Positions 5,628 through 7,044 of a DNA stretch of 7,044 nt are shown here, in pieces. A program made the translations under genes and the position numbers. Within the stretch, counting starts at the first letter, position 1; each line of letters starts with the position of its first letter. A model generated the notes under the pieces. It worked only from the letters and a program-made list of their open reading frames with translations. It was not told the DNA's origin and did no database searches. The DNA lies in contig WFQT01000300.1 of the NCBI GenBank assembly GCA_015486895.1, forward strand, positions 1-7,044, in the 5' to 3' direction. Origin of the DNA: Anaerolineae bacterium. GTDB lineage: Bacteria > Chloroflexota > Anaerolineae > JAADDB01.

Positions 5628-6251
5628 ATGTTAGCCCAGCAAAAAGTTCAAGAATACCTCTCCGAATTAGCCAGTGGCTCGCCTACACCGGGTGGAGGCA
5701 CTGTCGCCGCCCTAACTGCCTCACAAGGCGCCGCTTTAGTCAGTATGGTGTGCAACCTCACCATCGGCAAGAAGCAATATGTCGCCGTAGAAGCCGAAAT
5801 GAAGAAAGTCCAGTCCCAAGCGGAAACATGGTGGCAAAAATTGCTCGCCATGGCCGATGAGGATGCTAAATCCTTTGACCTGGTCATGAACGCCTATCGT
5901 CTGCCCAAGGGCACACCGGCGGAGAAAACCACCCGTACTGCGGCCATTCAGGAAGCGCTGAAGGTCGCCGAAGGTGCACCGATGCGCACCGCCGAGGCAT
6001 GCTTAGCCGTCCTGGATCTCACCCTGCCCGTTGCCGCCAAAGGCAATAAGAATGTAGTCAGCGATGCCATAGTGGCAGCCCACATGGCCTATACCGGATT
6101 GCAGAGCGCCGCTGTGAACGTCCGCATTAACCTCAAAGGCATCAAAGATAGCGATTTTGTGGAACGAGAGAACCGTAAACTATCTGAGCTCATAGAATTG
6201 GCCAAAGCCAATTACGAAAAAGCTCTTGCCAGCGGCATGTCGCGGTTATAG
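5628..6251 (+). CDS. fchA: FchA-type cyclodeaminase/methenyl-THF cyclohydrolase
   Basis: A 207-residue cytoplasmic enzyme, the normal length for stand-alone FTCD_C/FchA proteins. Family signatures are SGSPTPGGGTVAAL (16-29), MVCNLTIGK (40-48), and the long GNKNVVSDAIVA...NVRINLKGI stretch (139-172). The rest is mostly helix, as expected for this all-helical dimer fold. Relatives either remove ammonia from formimino-THF or, as in Methylobacterium, hydrolyse methenyl-THF to formyl-THF. The ATG at 5628 has AAAGGAG (5612-5618) nine bases upstream; an in-frame TTG at 5586 and an out-of-frame ATG at 5621 are badly placed. No histidine- or purine-degradation gene is present, while folD follows in the same direction, so cyclohydrolase activity is the more likely role. 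It is transcribed divergently from the DUF59-ABC operon. Confidence 0.88.
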   Translation: MLAQQKVQEYLSELASGSPTPGGGTVAALTASQGAALVSMVCNLTIGKKQYVAVEAEMKKVQSQAETWWQKLLAMADEDAKSFDLVMNAYRLPKGTPAEKTTRTAAIQEALKVAEGAPMRTAEACLAVLDLTLPVAAKGNKNVVSDAIVAAHMAYTGLQSAAVNVRINLKGIKDSDFVERENRKLSELIELAKANYEKALASGMSRL

Positions 6252-6329
6252 CCAACAAAGTATCCTCTCAACAAGTCGGGGCAATTAGTACCTTACCAAT
6301 GAAATTCTTGTACACGGGGCAAGAAAATG

Positions 6330-6390
6330 AACCACGGATGACACAGATAGAAAAAATCGAAAATCGGTGCAATCTGTGCAAATCTGTAAT
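6330..6390. repeat. Dispersed intergenic repeat-like element (CACGGAT...ATCTGTG type)
   Basis: The stretch starts AACCACGGATGACACAGAT and continues to two copies of AATCTGT (6371-6377 and 6381-6387). CACAGAT (6342-6348) pairs exactly with ATCTGTG (6372-6378), so it can fold on either strand. I recall closely similar short, imperfectly palindromic CACGGAT/ATCCGTG-type sequences scattered through intergenic DNA of many environmental bacteria, including Chloroflexota. Only one copy lies in this window, so its dispersed nature is remembered and not shown here. Confidence 0.45.
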
Positions 6391-6464
6391 TGCCTTTTTG
6401 GGTTCTGGCTCGGCCAGGTTAGGATAAACATTGGAGGTAGAGACGCGGAGAGTTCTAAGCTTTT

Positions 6465-6494
6465 CGTAATACGTAATACGGAACACGCAATACG
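6465..6494. repeat. Heptamer tandem repeat CGTAATA
   Basis: Four consecutive seven-base units are CGTAATA, CGTAATA, CGGAACA and CGCAATA, followed by a further CG. The array ends five bases before the AAGGAG of folD. Because seven is not a multiple of three and the array is non-coding, copy number could change without harm to a protein, but it could alter the folD leader. Confidence 0.7.
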
Positions 6495-6509
6495 TTCGAA
6501 GGAGTTACA

Positions 6510-7044
6510 ATGAGTGCACAAATTATGGACGGCAGGGCACTGAGCAAGAAAATTCGCGCTCGGGTCAAAGAACGCGTTACCCAAATCAAAGAGCAACATG
6601 GCATCGAGCCGACCATGGCCGTACTACGGGTCGGCGATGATCCAGCTTCTGTCTGGTACACCCGCACGATCGCCCGAGCCGGCGAACGGGCGGGCATCGT
6701 CGTGCGGCAAGTCATCTTGGCCGCGGATACTTCCCAGGCACAACTCATTGCAGCCGTCACCGACCTCAGCAACGACGATGCCGTTCACGGCATCATACTG
6801 CAAGAACCATACCCGGAAGGCGTAGACGCCAATGCCATTATCCAGGCATTAGCACCGGAGAAGGACATTGACGGCGTGCATCCGCTCAACGCGGGGCTTC
6901 TCTTAGCAGGCCGGCCCCTCTTTATCCCCGCCACGCCGTTAGGCGGTTTGGCTCTCCTACAAGAATACGACATTCCCATTAAAGGCGCTCGGGCTGTGAT
7001 CATCGGCCGCTCAGACATCGTTGGTAAACCGATGGCATTGCTAC
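6510..7044 (+). CDS. folD: FolD-type methylene-THF dehydrogenase, N-terminal 178 residues (right edge)
   Basis: An ATG at 6510 with AAGGAG (6499-6504) five bases upstream opens a frame that runs off the right edge; 178 of roughly 285-300 residues are visible. It aligns without gaps to E. coli FolD over the active-site region: IMDGRALS (5-12), GDDPASVWY (42-50), GIILQEPYP (94-102), PEKDIDGVHPLN (116-127), PATPLGG (140-146), and the NADP-binding VIIGRSDIVGKPMALL (163-178). Tyr50, Gln98 and Asp121 are kept, but the catalytic lysine expected at 54 (YxxxK) is Ile54 (codon ATC). QLPLP is altered to QEPYP. FolD oxidises methylene-THF to methenyl-THF and hydrolyses that to formyl-THF; the lysine is needed mainly for the second step. 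This protein may therefore be a dehydrogenase only, with FchA upstream supplying the cyclohydrolase. Confidence 0.92.
   Translation, partial: MSAQIMDGRALSKKIRARVKERVTQIKEQHGIEPTMAVLRVGDDPASVWYTRTIARAGERAGIVVRQVILAADTSQAQLIAAVTDLSNDDAVHGIILQEPYPEGVDANAIIQALAPEKDIDGVHPLNAGLLLAGRPLFIPATPLGGLALLQEYDIPIKGARAVIIGRSDIVGKPMALL

Larger units (their letters stand above)
6252..6509 (+). other. Repeat-bearing gap between fchA and folD
   Basis: This 258-base gap has no credible gene. It contains CGGGGCAA twice in direct orientation (6277-6284, 6315-6322), a hairpin TTCTTG/CAAGAA (6305-6310 with 6320-6325), a dispersed-repeat-like stretch (6330-6390), a GACGCGGAG segment (6442-6450) and a heptamer tandem repeat just before folD. 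A weak promoter, TTGGGT-N16-TAGGAT (6398-6425), is possible. There is no clear terminator after fchA, so folD may be read from the fchA promoter. Confidence 0.5.

Noticed and set aside
5621..5860. Alternative ATG at 5621 just upstream of the fchA start
   Set aside because: It is only two bases from the Shine-Dalgarno core and opens an arginine/histidine-rich frame with no family resemblance, whereas the frame from 5628 is clearly FchA.
6465..6494. CRISPR-like or phage attachment-site reading of the heptamer array
   Set aside because: Units are seven bases with no spacers and no nearby cas or integrase genes; it is a simple tandem repeat.
6268..6772. Overlapping minus-strand open frames across the fchA-folD gap and the start of folD
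   Set aside because: They have no ribosome-binding sites or known motifs. The plus-strand FolD frame explains the right half, and repeats explain the left half.

Overview
This window looks like chromosomal DNA from a bacterium with about 50% G+C, strong Shine-Dalgarno sites and frequent TTG/GTG starts. The gene content best suits the phylum Chloroflexota, perhaps an Anaerolineae-like lineage. The clues are the O-antigen-ligase-type membrane protein, the zinc-ribbon/cold-shock fusion, a cysteine-less DUF59 protein and an FchA-FolD pair. This assignment is family recognition, not a search result. I see no mobile element, CRISPR array, tRNA or rRNA.

Layout. (1) 1-581, minus strand: N-terminal 193 residues of a polytopic O-antigen ligase/polymerase-type protein that leaves the window at the left edge. 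(2) 582-928: divergent intergenic region with a sigma70-type promoter (806-834) for the next gene and candidate operators. (3) 929-2016, plus strand: an FCD-type GntR regulator whose stop overlaps the start of a zinc-ribbon/cold-shock protein. (4) 2155-2763, plus strand: a class I SAM-dependent methyltransferase. (5) 2800-5257, minus strand: a three-gene operon, transcribed as DUF59/MIP18 protein, then ABC ATPase, then ABC-2 permease (NatAB-like exporter). (6) 5258-5627: a dense divergent control region with two promoters facing away from each other and several stem-loops. (7) 5628-7044, plus strand: an FchA-type cyclodeaminase/cyclohydrolase and, after a repeat-bearing 258-base gap, the first 178 residues of FolD, cut by the right edge.

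How the genes work together. The right end is a one-carbon (tetrahydrofolate) module. FolD normally carries both methylene-THF dehydrogenase and methenyl-THF cyclohydrolase activity. Here its catalytic lysine (E. coli Lys54, human Lys56, the YxxxK motif) is an isoleucine, while the FchA-family enzyme next door is of a type that can do the cyclohydrolase step. The simplest reading is a split pathway: FolD as dehydrogenase, FchA as cyclohydrolase. This is the most interesting hypothesis in the window. The NatAB-like exporter and its DUF59 partner appear co-transcribed from a near-consensus promoter with a hairpin leader. The regulator/cold-shock pair and the methyltransferase have no clear shared substrate.

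Limits: two genes are truncated by the window edges, promoter and RNA-fold calls were made by eye, and no homology search or folding program was run.
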